A stretch of 64,000 nt of DNA from Streptomyces alboniger (GCF_008704395.1 NZ_CP023695.1:3162001-3226000), one strand, 5' to 3'. Shown: positions 16,903 to 25,638, numbered from the stretch's first letter. Notes: generated from the letters alone by a model not told the origin. Numbers and translations are program-made.

Positions 16903-17439
16903 ATGACGGAACGGGGTGCGCTGCGGGCGCGTCTGGATCGGCTCGCGCGCGAGGTCGCCAAGTTCGGGGCCGTCGGAGCGGTCGGCACGCTGGTGAACTT
17001 CGGCGTCTTCAACCTCGTACGCCACTTCACGGATCTGCACGTCGTGCGCGCGAGCGTGATCGCCACGCTCGTCGCGATCGTCTTCAACTACGTGGGGTTC
17101 CGCTACTTCACGTACAAGGACCGTGACAAGACCAGGCGCACCCGGGAACTCACCCTGTTCCTGCTGTTCAGCGCGGTCGGCCTGGTGATCGAGAACGGCG
17201 TGCTCTACGCGGCGACGTACTGGTTCGGCTGGGACGGCAGGCTCCAGGCAAACTTCTTCAAGTTCCTCGGCATGGGCATCGCCACGCTCTTCCGCTTCTG
17301 GTCGTACCGCACCTGGGTGTTCAAGGCGCTGCCCGCGGGCGAGGACGTGGCCCCTGCGGCCCCTGCGGAATCGTTCCTGAAGAAGCCCCCGCTCGATGAG
17401 TCGGACGAGCGCCGGCCCGCGGTGCGCCGCGCGAGCTGA
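16903..17439 (+). CDS. GtrA-family membrane protein
   Basis: A 178-residue integral membrane protein with four hydrophobic segments (about residues 24-45, 48-68, 84-105 and 115-140). The GtrA signature is FGAVGAVGTLVNFGVFNLV at the start, plus FRFWSYRTWVFKA near the C-terminus. GtrA proteins are thought to flip polyprenyl-linked sugars for surface glycan modification. The last 35 residues are a charged cytoplasmic tail. ATG 16903 follows a GGGG-rich leader by 6-10 bp. No glycosyltransferase gene is adjacent, so the substrate is unknown. Confidence 0.92.
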   Translation: MTERGALRARLDRLAREVAKFGAVGAVGTLVNFGVFNLVRHFTDLHVVRASVIATLVAIVFNYVGFRYFTYKDRDKTRRTRELTLFLLFSAVGLVIENGVLYAATYWFGWDGRLQANFFKFLGMGIATLFRFWSYRTWVFKALPAGEDVAPAAPAESFLKKPPLDESDERRPAVRRAS

Positions 17440-17490
17440 CGCCTACGGGCTTACGGGCTTTACGGGCTCATTGATTCGCCGCTCGCTGGC

Positions 17491-18762
17491 TCATCGGACC
17501 GTCTTTTCCGCGGCCGTCTCGTTCTTCGAGAGCGGGGTGCGTGACAGGAAGAGGCCGAAGATCGGTGGCTTCGTCTGGAGCATCTCCAGGCGCCCGCCGT
17601 CCGCCTCGGCCAGGTCCCGGGCGACCGCGAGGCCGATTCCCGTCGAGTTGCGGCCGCTGATGGTCCGCTCGAAGATGCGCGCCCCGAGGTCGGGCGGGAC
17701 GCCGGGGCCCTCGTCCGTGACCTCGATGACCGCCTGGTTGCCGGTGACGCGGGTGCGCAGCGCGACCGTGCCGCCGCCGTGCATCAGGGAGTTCTCGATC
17801 AGCGCCGCGAGGACCTGCGCCACCGCGCCCGGCGTGCCCACCGCCTCCAGGTGCCGCTTGCCGGAGCTGACGATGGCGCGGCCCGCGCTGCGGTAGGCGG
17901 GGCGCCACTCCTCCAGCTGCTGCTTGATGACCTCGTCCAGGTCGAAGGCGACGGCGGATCCGGTGCGCGGGTCGCGGGAGTTGGTGAGCAGCCGCTCCAC
18001 GACGTCGGTGAGCCGCTCCACCTGCGCCAGCGCGATGGTCGCCTCCTCCTTCACCGTGTCCAGCTCGTCGGTGACGGTGATCTCCTCCAGGCGCATGGAC
18101 AGGGCGGTCAGCGGGGTGCGCAGCTGGTGGGAGGCGTCGGCGGCCAGGCGCCGCTCGGCGGTCAGCATGCGGCCGATCCGGTCGGCGGAGGCGTCCAGGA
18201 CGTCGGCGACGCGGTCCAGCTCCGGTACGCCGTACCGCTTGTGGCGGGGCCGGGAGTCTCCGGAGCCGAGGCGTTCCGCGGTCTCGGCGAGGTCGGTGAG
18301 CGGCGAGGCGAGACGGTTGGCCTGGCGCACCGCGAGGAGCACCGCGGCGACGATGGCGAGCAGCGCCACGGCGGCGATGATCAGCAGGGTCCGTCCGACT
18401 TCCCTGGTGACGGCTGCGCGCGGTTCCTGGACGGTGACCCGCTCGCCCTGCTCGCCGGGGCTGGTGGCGCTGATCACGTCGCCGGTGGGGCGCTTGCCGA
18501 TCTCGATGGGCGCGCGGCCGGGGATGTCGATACGGGCGTAGCGCGCGGTGGCGACCTGGTCGCGCAGGATGGCGCCGCTGATGTGCTCCTGGCTGATCAG
18601 GCGGCTGTCGACGATGCTGGCGAGGCGCATGGCCTCGGAGTCGACGCGTTCCTGGGCGCTGCTGCTGATGGTCCTCGTCTCTACGATGACGAGGCTCACT
18701 CCGAAGACGGCGATCACTACGAGGACGACGGCGAGGGTGCTGTTGATCAGGCGGCGGCGCAT
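17491..18762 (-). CDS. Sensor histidine kinase
   Basis: A 423-residue membrane sensor kinase. Transmembrane helices at about 7-25 and 124-145 flank an extracytoplasmic sensor loop of roughly 100 residues, followed by a HAMP segment, the H-box ADASHQLRTPLTAL with H212, N-box ENSLMHGG, and G-boxes DEGPGVPPDLG and STGIGLAVARDLAEADGG. It pairs with the response regulator at 19075-19752, which lies upstream on the same strand. About 310 bp of repetitive DNA separate the two genes, unusual for a two-component pair. The stimulus is unknown. Confidence 0.94.
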   Translation of the reverse strand: MRRRLINSTLAVVLVVIAVFGVSLVIVETRTISSSAQERVDSEAMRLASIVDSRLISQEHISGAILRDQVATARYARIDIPGRAPIEIGKRPTGDVISATSPGEQGERVTVQEPRAAVTREVGRTLLIIAAVALLAIVAAVLLAVRQANRLASPLTDLAETAERLGSGDSRPRHKRYGVPELDRVADVLDASADRIGRMLTAERRLAADASHQLRTPLTALSMRLEEITVTDELDTVKEEATIALAQVERLTDVVERLLTNSRDPRTGSAVAFDLDEVIKQQLEEWRPAYRSAGRAIVSSGKRHLEAVGTPGAVAQVLAALIENSLMHGGGTVALRTRVTGNQAVIEVTDEGPGVPPDLGARIFERTISGRNSTGIGLAVARDLAEADGGRLEMLQTKPPIFGLFLSRTPLSKNETAAEKTVR

Positions 18763-18796
18763 CTACTCAGTGTCGCGGATCTCAGCTGGCGGGGCG

Positions 18797-19029
18797 CCCC
18801 TCACGCCGCTCAGAACAGCGCCCCGAAGGGGCGCGAGGAACGGCGCGGCCAGCCGACCACGACCCGCAGACGCGTCTGCCCACGGCGGTTCAACGGCGGG
18901 CGCGGCCCCGCGGTGGCTGATCGCGCAGTTCCCCGCGCCCCTGACGGGGCACCCCTCACGCCGCTCAGTACAGCGCCCCGAAGGGGCGCGGGGAACGGCG
19001 CGGCCAGCCGACCACGACCCGCAGACGCG
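18797..19029. repeat. Direct 78-bp repeat within a 312-bp intergenic repeat block
   Basis: Copies at 18797-18874 and 18952-19029 differ at only two positions by eye. Each contains gcgccccgaaggggcgcg, which folds into a hairpin. Between them (18922-18948) lies one copy of the dispersed element gcgcagttccccgcgcccc. The whole gap 18763-19074, between response regulator and sensor kinase, consists of this repeat DNA and carries no gene. Internal hairpins may attenuate or process the two-gene transcript. Confidence 0.85.
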
Positions 19030-19074
19030 GACGGGGCACCTCCCCGAGGCCGCTCCCAGCCTGCGGGGAACCGC

Positions 19075-19752
19075 TCAGCTCTTCTCGAAGCGGAAGCCGA
19101 CGCCCCGCACCGTGGCGATGTAGCGAGGGTTCGCCGCGTCGTCGCCCAGCTTTTTGCGCAGCCAGGAGATGTGCATGTCCAGCGTCTTGGTGGACGACCA
19201 CCACGTCGTGTCCCAGACCTCCCGCATCAGCTGGTCGCGCGTGACGACCCGGCCCGCGTCGCGCACGAGGACCCGTAGAAGGTCGAACTCCTTTGCGGTG
19301 AGCTGGAGTTCGTCGTCGCCCATCCAGGCGCGGTGCGACTCGACGTCGATCCGCACGCCGTGCGTGGACGGCGCCTCCTTGTGCTCGGTGGCGCCGCGCC
19401 GCAGCAGGGCCCGGACCCGGGCGAGCAGTTCGGCGAGGCGGAAGGGCTTGGTCACGTAGTCGTCCGCGCCCGCGTCCAGGCCGACGACCGTGTCCACCTC
19501 GTCGGCCCGCGCGGTCAGGATGAGGATCGGCACCGTGAGCCCGTCGGCGCGCAGGCGGCGGGCGACCTCCAGGCCGTCCATGCCGGGGAGCCCCAGGTCG
19601 AGTACGACCAGATCGACACCGCCCTGGAGTCCGGCGTCGAGAGCGGTCGGGCCGTCCTCACGCACTTCGACCTCGTAACCCTCCCTGCGCAGGGCGCGGG
19701 CCAGCGGCTCCGAGATGGACGCGTCGTCCTCGGCGAGCAGTACACGGGTCAT
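19075..19752 (-). CDS. OmpR-family response regulator
   Basis: A 225-residue response regulator. The receiver domain has acidic E8-D9-D10, phosphoacceptor D52 (VVLDLGLPGMDG), LTA and the conserved YVTKPF lysine; the C-terminal winged helix (residues 130-223) ends IATVRGVGFRFEKS. ATG 19752 is set by the canonical MTRVLLAEDD start; the frame runs further upstream but without homology. Regulated by the sensor kinase downstream at 17491-18762. A 472-bp intergenic region, partly AT-rich, precedes it and the divergent peptide transporter. Confidence 0.94.
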   Translation of the reverse strand: MTRVLLAEDDASISEPLARALRREGYEVEVREDGPTALDAGLQGGVDLVVLDLGLPGMDGLEVARRLRADGLTVPILILTARADEVDTVVGLDAGADDYVTKPFRLAELLARVRALLRRGATEHKEAPSTHGVRIDVESHRAWMGDDELQLTAKEFDLLRVLVRDAGRVVTRDQLMREVWDTTWWSSTKTLDMHISWLRKKLGDDAANPRYIATVRGVGFRFEKS

Positions 19753-20224
19753 GGAGTGATGGTAGTCCGCGGTGGACAAGGGTCGTGCGGTGATCGCACA
19801 GTGGGGGGCGGGACCTTCGTCTATAGGACGTGATCCTGACAAACACCTTTGTTTGTGCGTCGTTGGTTGCATGGAAACCTGTGATCCATCTCTCAAGTCC
19901 TTCCATATGCATCCCTGCCGTGTCGTATGGTGACCCAACGCCTGATGCACTATTCAAGGACCTTTGGCCCGCTGTGCGCGCCTTAGGTCTCTTTTATGTG
20001 CGGGCCGGCTTCGGCCAGCCTTGAATCGAATGACCTGTGGTCGGGCCCTGCGCGCGAGGATGCGCCCAGGGTGCGGATCCCGGAGTTCGCCTTCCCTCTC
20101 CCCCTCACCGGGGGTGGACCTCCCCCCGGGCGTGGGGCAGGGGCGGGCGGAACCGGTGCCGACCGCCCCCCACCGGGCGCGCTCACGCTCCTGCCGCGCG
20201 TCCCGAACCCACGAGGATCGACCC
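19753..20224. promoter_or_regulatory. Long divergent intergenic region with palindrome
   Basis: This 472-bp gap between the response regulator and the POT transporter has no convincing gene. Its middle (about 19830-20000) is clearly less GC-rich than anything around it. A palindrome acaaaca-cctt-tgtttgt lies at 19841-19858, about 90 bp upstream of the response-regulator start. It is a plausible operator or divergent promoter region; no sigma-factor consensus stands out clearly. Confidence 0.45.
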
Positions 20225-21712
20225 ATGGCGTCCAGCCTGACGAAGGACTCCGCCAGTACCCCTGGCTCCGAGAAGACCTTCTTCGGCCACCCCCGCGGAC
20301 TGGCCACACTGTTCATGACCGAGATGTGGGAGCGGTTCTCCTACTACGGCATGCGCGCCCTTCTCCCGCTCTACCTGGTGGCCCCCGGCGGCCTGAACCT
20401 GGACGCGGGTACGGCGATCGCCATCTACTCCGTCTACATGTCGACGGTGTACCTGCTCGCCCTGCCGGGCGGCTGGTTCGGCGACCGGGTCTGGGGTCCG
20501 CGCAAGACGACGGCCATCGCGGCCTGCGTGATCGTGCTCGGCCACCTGATCCTGGCGCTGCCCTCGGACGCGACCTTCTACCTCGGTCTGCTGTTCGTCG
20601 CCATCGGGTCCGGCCTTCTGAAGGCCAACATCTCGACGATGGTCGGCCACCTCTACAACGGCCCCGCCGACCCGCGCCGTGACGGCGGCTTCACGCTGTT
20701 CTACATCGGCATCAACATCGGTGCCTTCGTCGCGCCGCTGACCATCGGCACCGTCGGCCAGAAGGTCAACTGGCACCTCGGCTTCGCGCTCGCCGCGCTC
20801 GGCATGGCGTTCGGTCTGATCCAGTTCCTGGTCGGCAGCCGCCACCTCGCGGAGAAGTCCAGCTTCGTCCCGAAGCCGCTGGACGCCGCGGAGCGTGCCT
20901 CCACGCTGAAGAAGTCCATGCTGTGGCTGCTCGTCGCCGTGGTCTTCTACGCGATCGTCGTGGGCACCGGCACGTACACGCTGACCTGGGCGACCGTGCC
21001 GCTGCTGCTCATCGGTCTGGCCGTGCCGATCATCGTGCTCGCCCGCATCAAGCGGGACAAGGAGCTGACGGCCACCGAGCAGTCCAAGGTCTCCGGCTAC
21101 ATCTGGTTCTTCGTCGCCGCCGCCGTCTTCTGGATGATCTACGACCAGGGCGCGTCGACCGTGGCCCTCTTCGCGGAGAAGCACGCGGACACCAGCGTCT
21201 TCGGCTGGGAGTTCCCGGTCTCCTGGTTCCAGTCGGTCAACCCGGTCCTCGTCATGGCGCTGGCCCCGGTCGCCGCCTGGCTGTGGCTCTACCTGAACCG
21301 CAAGAACAAGGAGCCGAACACCGTCGTCAAGTTCGGTGCGGGCCTGGCCCTGACCGGCATCTCCTTCTTCGTCTTCCTGCTGCCGCTGACGATGGCCGGC
21401 GACGGCAAGGTCAGCCCCTGGTGGCTCGTCCTGATCTACTTCTGCCAGACCGTCGGCGAGCTGTGCATCTCCCCGGTCGGCCTGTCGGTCACGACCAAGA
21501 TGGCCCCGGCGAAGTACGGCTCCCAGATGATGGGCGTCTGGTTCCTCGCGGTGACCGCTGGTGACGCGGTGGCGGGGCTGCTCTCCACGTACGGCGTCGA
21601 CCTGAACAAGACGGGCGTCGTGGCCGTGGAGGCCGCGCTCGCGGTCCTGGCCGGCTTCGCGGTCTTCATGTACCGCAAGAACGTCAAGCAGCTCATGGGC
21701 GACGTCCACTGA
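20225..21712 (+). CDS. POT/PTR-family di- and tripeptide transporter
   Basis: A 495-residue proton-coupled oligopeptide transporter with about 12-14 membrane helices. The family motif E-x-x-E-R-F-x-Y-Y-G appears as EMWERFSYYG near residues 31-40, followed by GGWFGDRVWGPRKT and the second signature GINIGAFVAPLTIGTVGQ; CISPVGLSVTTKMAPAKYGSQMMGVWF closes the transport core. It imports di- or tripeptides driven by protons. ATG 20225 is preceded by GAGG. The neighbouring hydrolase is on the same strand but beyond a terminator hairpin. Confidence 0.95.
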   Translation: MASSLTKDSASTPGSEKTFFGHPRGLATLFMTEMWERFSYYGMRALLPLYLVAPGGLNLDAGTAIAIYSVYMSTVYLLALPGGWFGDRVWGPRKTTAIAACVIVLGHLILALPSDATFYLGLLFVAIGSGLLKANISTMVGHLYNGPADPRRDGGFTLFYIGINIGAFVAPLTIGTVGQKVNWHLGFALAALGMAFGLIQFLVGSRHLAEKSSFVPKPLDAAERASTLKKSMLWLLVAVVFYAIVVGTGTYTLTWATVPLLLIGLAVPIIVLARIKRDKELTATEQSKVSGYIWFFVAAAVFWMIYDQGASTVALFAEKHADTSVFGWEFPVSWFQSVNPVLVMALAPVAAWLWLYLNRKNKEPNTVVKFGAGLALTGISFFVFLLPLTMAGDGKVSPWWLVLIYFCQTVGELCISPVGLSVTTKMAPAKYGSQMMGVWFLAVTAGDAVAGLLSTYGVDLNKTGVVAVEAALAVLAGFAVFMYRKNVKQLMGDVH

Positions 21713-21757
21713 CGCACCCCGGTTCAGGCCTCCCGGTTCAGGCCTCGACCTAACCGA

Positions 21758-21797
21758 ACGCAGGGCCGCCGCACCACCCGGTGCGGTGGCCCTGCGT
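21758..21797 (+). terminator. Hairpin terminator after POT transporter
   Basis: Arms 21758-21775 and 21780-21797 pair over 18 bp with one G-U, with a four-base loop, followed by gtttat. It lies 45 bp after the transporter stop. Confidence 0.85.
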
Positions 21798-21840
21798 GTT
21801 TATGCGGGTGCCGGGCGGCCCGCGGGTGAACCATCAGCCC

Positions 21841-22683
21841 ATGCGCCGCACCTTGCTCTCCCTCGCCCTCTGCGGGGCGCTCCTGTCCTCCAGCGCCGCC
21901 ACCGTCGAGGCGGCCGCGCCCCGGCCTCCGGACGGGCAGGTCTTCCCGTACGGCGCCCACGCGCGCCAGAACATCACCGTGTACGGGCCCCGGTCCGCGC
22001 ACCGGCCCGCCCTGGTGATCCTGCACGGTGGTTCGTGGGCCAGGGACACCGACTGGAGCGGCCGGGCGCGGTGGTTCGCGGCCCGTGGCTTCACCGTGTA
22101 CGACACCGACTACCGGCTGACCTCCGACGCGGCCTGGCCCGCGCAGCGCGACGACGTGCTGGCCGCGCTGCGGTGGGTCCGGCACCGGGAGGGCGGCGAG
22201 CGGCCGCTCGTACTCGGCTCGTCGGCGGGCGGGCACCTGGCCGTGCAGGCCGGGACCTACGGGGCGGGGCGCTCGCGGGCGCGGGCGGTCGTGGCGCTGT
22301 CCCCCGTGGCCTCGCCGTACCGTGCGTGGGCGGACGGCGGGGCGCCCGGTGCCTCCGCCGAGCGGCGGTCGCTGCGCAGGGCCGCCGAGCGGCTCGCGGG
22401 GTGCTCGCCGGACCTCGGCGGGCTGCGCTGCTGGGCCCGGTGGGACGACCTGGCGGCCGCGTCGCACGCCTCCGGCGCGAAGGACTCCCCGCTCCTGCTG
22501 ATCCACTCCGTGGGTGACTTCGTGCCGCCGGCGCACTCGGCCGAGCTGGCGTCCGCGCAGCGCCGGGCGGGCCTGACCGACGTCAGCACCCGCACGGTCC
22601 GGGGCGCGGCCCACGGCGGCACTCTCCTCAAAACCCCGAACACGGAGCGGACGACCCTCACCTGGCTGAGGGCACACTCGTAA
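21841..22683 (+). CDS. Secreted alpha/beta hydrolase
   Basis: A 280-residue exported hydrolase of the esterase/lipase (Hormone-sensitive lipase-like) group. MRRTLLSLALCGALLSSSAATVEA is a standard signal peptide. The mature enzyme has the oxyanion motif HGGSW, the nucleophile elbow G-S-S-A-G-G (GSSAGGHLAVQ), an acid in the SVGDFVPPAHS segment, and the His in AAHGGTLL. An upstream in-frame start at 21781 would hide the signal peptide and overlaps the terminator hairpin, so ATG 21841 is used. Substrate unknown. Stop codon is TAA. Confidence 0.88.
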   Translation: MRRTLLSLALCGALLSSSAATVEAAAPRPPDGQVFPYGAHARQNITVYGPRSAHRPALVILHGGSWARDTDWSGRARWFAARGFTVYDTDYRLTSDAAWPAQRDDVLAALRWVRHREGGERPLVLGSSAGGHLAVQAGTYGAGRSRARAVVALSPVASPYRAWADGGAPGASAERRSLRRAAERLAGCSPDLGGLRCWARWDDLAAASHASGAKDSPLLLIHSVGDFVPPAHSAELASAQRRAGLTDVSTRTVRGAAHGGTLLKTPNTERTTLTWLRAHS

Positions 22684-22689
22684 CGCCCT

Positions 22690-22823
22690 CGCGACAGCGC
22701 CCCGTCCGGGGCGCGGGGAACGGCGCGAGCGACCCAAAACAACCCGCACCCGCCGAACCCCCCGACGGTCACATACGCGACTGCGGACCGCCGCCGACTG
22801 ACCGCGCAGTTCCCCGCGCCCCT
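22690..22823. repeat. Inverted copies of the GCGCAGTTCCCC-type intergenic element
   Basis: The gap between the hydrolase and the convergent surface operon is bracketed by ggggcgcggggaacggcgcg (22699-22718) and the roughly inverse cgcgcagttccccgcgcccc (22804-22823). Together they can fold into a large stem and probably act as a bidirectional terminator. Same repeat family as at 18922, 54670 and 54830. Confidence 0.65.
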
Positions 22824-23844
22824 AAGGGCGCCTACCCGACGCGGGCCCCCCGGGGTCCGCGTCGGGGGTGAACCACGGCAGAGCCGTCGTCGGCTCAGCG
22901 AGGCGAACCGGCCGCCCGCCCCGATGGCGGCCGCCCCCGCGCCGCCGCCTCGGGCGGAGGCGGTCGACCACGGCCATGCCGGCGCGGAAGACGGCGGCGG
23001 GCACCACAAGGCAGAGCAGGAGCCAGAAGACGGTGACGCCCCAGGGCCTGCCCACCTCCCACGGCTGCTCGGCGAGCACCTTCCCGCCGGACTTCAGCGA
23101 GACCAGATAGTCGCCGTGCGCCCCCGCCGCCAGCTCCACCGGCAGCTTGATCCGCGCCTTCTCGCCGGGCGCGATGGTGCCACGCCACTGCTGCTCCTCC
23201 CACTGCGGAGCGAACACGCCATGGGAGGTGCCGACCTGGAAGATCGGGTCCTTGACCGGCTCCGAGCCGATATTGCCGACGGTGAGGACCAGCGTGCGCC
23301 GCGGCGGGGACCCGAACCAGGTCAGGAGGCCGCTGGAGCCTTCGAGGCCGGTGTCGGTGAGGATCGAGAGACTGCCGCCCTCGGCCCGCTGGGGCAGGGG
23401 CTTCACGGGGTGGCCCGCGACCTTGAACTCCGCGTCGGCCCGCGCCTTCCTGCCCGTCACCGTGGCGACGTGGACGACACAGGGGCAGGGCTTGGGCGGC
23501 TCAGCGACCGGAAGCTCCTTGCGGAAGGCACCGTCCTCGTCCGTGGTGACCGCGCGGCCCTCGGAGTTGGCGCAGGAGTTGGTGCCGCCGACGACGCCCC
23601 TGCCGGGCGCGGACTGGCCGCAGACCAGCATCATGAGCAGGGCGTTCGGCCGCCACCCCGTGCCCGTGACGGTGACGGAACCCCCCTGGCCCGCCTGCGA
23701 CTTGGAGAGTCGTACGGTCGGCTTGTCCGTAGCCGACGCGGGCGCCTGCGGCAGCAGAAGGAGGATAAGGACTAAGCCAAGCGGCGCGAGGGGCGTCAAG
23801 GCCCTCAGGCCGGACAGGCCGGGGCTCTTTCGCTTGCCGTTCAC
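22822..23844 (-). CDS. Membrane-anchored surface protein of LPXTG/DUF916 operon; TTA codon
   Basis: A 340-residue secreted, C-terminally anchored protein. A signal peptide (about 1-37) is followed by an Ig-like beta domain (TVRLSKSQAGQGGSVTVTGTGW) containing a C-rich segment (KPCPCVVHV), then a second domain resembling the TLVLTVGNIGSEPV type, and a transmembrane helix near residues 275-297 with an Arg-rich cytoplasmic tail. The GTG start at 23844 overlaps the stop of the DUF916-like gene by 4 bp, so it is coupled to it. Codon 24 (23775-23773), inside the signal peptide, is TTA, making translation bldA-dependent. No catalytic motif is visible. Confidence 0.82.
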   Translation of the reverse strand: MNGKRKSPGLSGLRALTPLAPLGLVLILLLLPQAPASATDKPTVRLSKSQAGQGGSVTVTGTGWRPNALLMMLVCGQSAPGRGVVGGTNSCANSEGRAVTTDEDGAFRKELPVAEPPKPCPCVVHVATVTGRKARADAEFKVAGHPVKPLPQRAEGGSLSILTDTGLEGSSGLLTWFGSPPRRTLVLTVGNIGSEPVKDPIFQVGTSHGVFAPQWEEQQWRGTIAPGEKARIKLPVELAAGAHGDYLVSLKSGGKVLAEQPWEVGRPWGVTVFWLLLCLVVPAAVFRAGMAVVDRLRPRRRRGGGRHRGGRPVRLAEPTTALPWFTPDADPGGPASGRRP

Positions 23845-24830
23845 TGCTTCCCCCCTGCCCCCGGACCCGTCCCCGTCCCCACCTCCGCCAACTCCCGCCC
23901 GGCGCAAGGCTCCTGCCCCTGCTCCCCGGCCGGTTCCGGCACCTCGGAGTCACGTCTGCGTCCGCGTACGACATGAAAGGCACCGCCCGCCACGGCGAGC
24001 AGCCCCGCTCCCCCGCCCGCCACCGCGCCCCACGGCACGAAACGGGCCGACGCCGTGGCGCTGTCGCGGGCACCACCCGGGGCCGACACCGTCAACCGCA
24101 CGGACGCCGCGTCCAGAGCGGGCGCGTCCGGCCAGGGCTCGGTCAGGGAGACGCGGCGGCCGGGCGGCAGTTCGACCGGCAGCGTGCGGGGCGGACGGTC
24201 GACGAGCGTGCCGAAGACGCCCTCGGCATGCACCGCGAGCTTCGGGGCCAGCACCGTGTTACCGCGGTTGACCAGGTCGTACGTGATGCGCTTGCCGCCC
24301 TTGTCGGCCTCGCTGACCTTGACGTGCTCGATGGTGAGCGCGGCGAGCGTCGGCCCCTCGACCCGCAGGTGCAGCCGCACCCTCTCCGTACGTCCGCCGA
24401 CGCTCGCGACGATCATCCCGGGATGGTCGCCCGGCACCGCGCCCGGCGGGACCGTCACGGTGAACGGCACCTCGGCGCGGGTGCGCGGCGGCACCTCCAC
24501 CCGCCGCTCCCCGAACCGGATCCACGCCCCGGAGCCACTGCCGCCCGCGTCCGCGCCCCGCAGCGACACCGTGCGGGGCCTCGGCCCCGGGTTGGTGACC
24601 GCCACCGTGTCGTGGAGCACCGCGCCCGGGGCGCCCTCGGCATAGAAGGAGGGCCGCCCGTCCTTCGCGGGGCGCGTGCCCTCCCCGGCGGAGGGCGCGA
24701 CGGACCAGGCCGAGGGCCCGGCGCCGTCCGCGTGCGCGGGGCTCGCGGCCGCCGCCAAGCCGAGGGCGGCGGCACACAGCACGGCGGCGCGCGCGGAGGA
24801 CGGCATCGACGGCATCGGCGATATCGACAT
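23841..24830 (-). CDS. DUF916-like (WxL-interacting-type) secreted membrane protein
   Basis: A 329-residue protein with signal peptide (1-35), an N-terminal domain matching the DUF916/WxL-interacting pattern (GAVLHDTVAVTNPGPRPRTVSL, WIRFGERRVEVPPRTRAEV, FTVTVPPGAVPGDHPGMIVASV), a second beta domain around LAPKLAVHAEGVFGTLV, and a transmembrane helix near 272-293 with a short cytoplasmic tail. DUF916 domains bind peptidoglycan or WxL proteins in Firmicutes. It lies between the LPXTG protein (55 bp upstream) and the coupled downstream gene, consistent with a surface complex. Confidence 0.82.
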   Translation of the reverse strand: MSISPMPSMPSSARAAVLCAAALGLAAAASPAHADGAGPSAWSVAPSAGEGTRPAKDGRPSFYAEGAPGAVLHDTVAVTNPGPRPRTVSLRGADAGGSGSGAWIRFGERRVEVPPRTRAEVPFTVTVPPGAVPGDHPGMIVASVGGRTERVRLHLRVEGPTLAALTIEHVKVSEADKGGKRITYDLVNRGNTVLAPKLAVHAEGVFGTLVDRPPRTLPVELPPGRRVSLTEPWPDAPALDAASVRLTVSAPGGARDSATASARFVPWGAVAGGGAGLLAVAGGAFHVVRGRRRDSEVPEPAGEQGQEPCAGRELAEVGTGTGPGAGGKQ

Positions 24831-24885
24831 CGGCGGCTCCAGGCTCCAGGCTCTTCGTTCGGCGGGCCGGGCTGTCGGTCGCGGG

Positions 24886-25638
24886 CTACCGGGAGCGCGT
24901 CGCCTGGTTCCTGCGGGTCAGCCAGAGCGCGCCCGCCGCGCCCGCGAGCAGCACGGTGCCGCCGAGGGTGCCGAGCGCGATCGCGGAGTCGGCGGGGCCG
25001 GTCTGCGGCAGTTCGGCGCCACCGGACACGGCGGCGTCGGAACCGCCGGACGTACCGCCGGACGTACCGCCGGACCCGGTGTCGGACCCACCCGAATCAC
25101 CGGGACCACCCGAACCGCCCGTTCCGCCCGAGCCCTTGACGTCCAGTTCCAGGGACGGCTTCGGGTTGTTGGACGGCGTACACGTGGTGGTCGTCCCGAG
25201 CGCCTTGATCGTGAGGACCCCGGCGGTGAAGGTGACCTTGCCGCTCTTCTTGGGTGTGTACGTCCCCGACAGGTCACTGATCTTGATGGGGGTGTTGGCG
25301 GGAATCGCCTCCGAGTTCGGCGCCCCGGAGACCGGCACGGTGCCGCTCTCGGCGCCGCCCAGCTTGATCACCGCACTTGGCTTCATCGCGCCCTTGCCGA
25401 GCTCCACGGGGCTGGAGGAGACGCCCTTCTGGAAGGACATCGTCAGCTTGTAGCCGCCGCCGCTCTTGACGCTCTTGATGTCGATCGGCGACACGGCGCT
25501 CTTGTCCCCGATCGGCGTCTTGCACTTGTAGTCGACGTCCTGGACGGTGGCCTGCGCGGCAGGGGCGGCCATCAGCACCGCTGAGCCGCCGGCCAGGGCG
25601 GTGGCAAGCGCGAGCGCGGCCGATTTCTTGTACGACAC
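24886..25638 (-). CDS. LPXTG-anchored secreted protein
   Basis: A 250-residue surface protein: signal peptide (1-30), a beta-rich domain with C39 and C153 able to form a disulfide and a DUF6801-like appearance (VDYKCKTPIGDKSAVSP), a Gly/Ser/Thr-rich stalk (169-207) with SGGT repeats, LPQTG at 210-214, a hydrophobic segment at 218-240, and a basic tail ending RSR. A sortase should cut LPQT-G and attach it to peptidoglycan; no sortase gene is present in this window. It is first gene of the surface operon. A terminator hairpin at 25762-25790 belongs to the convergent-side upstream gene. Confidence 0.88.
   Translation of the reverse strand: MSYKKSAALALATALAGGSAVLMAAPAAQATVQDVDYKCKTPIGDKSAVSPIDIKSVKSGGGYKLTMSFQKGVSSSPVELGKGAMKPSAVIKLGGAESGTVPVSGAPNSEAIPANTPIKISDLSGTYTPKKSGKVTFTAGVLTIKALGTTTTCTPSNNPKPSLELDVKGSGGTGGSGGPGDSGGSDTGSGGTSGGTSGGSDAAVSGGAELPQTGPADSAIALGTLGGTVLLAGAAGALWLTRRNQATRSR

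Noticed and set aside
19830..20024. Short 64-codon frame in the gap before the POT transporter
   Set aside because: No ribosome site, no homologous motif and atypical codon use; treated as regulatory DNA.
20183..21709. 508-codon minus-strand frame opposite the peptide transporter
   Set aside because: Low-complexity Asp/Arg/Gly/Gln translation with no domain; antisense artefact.
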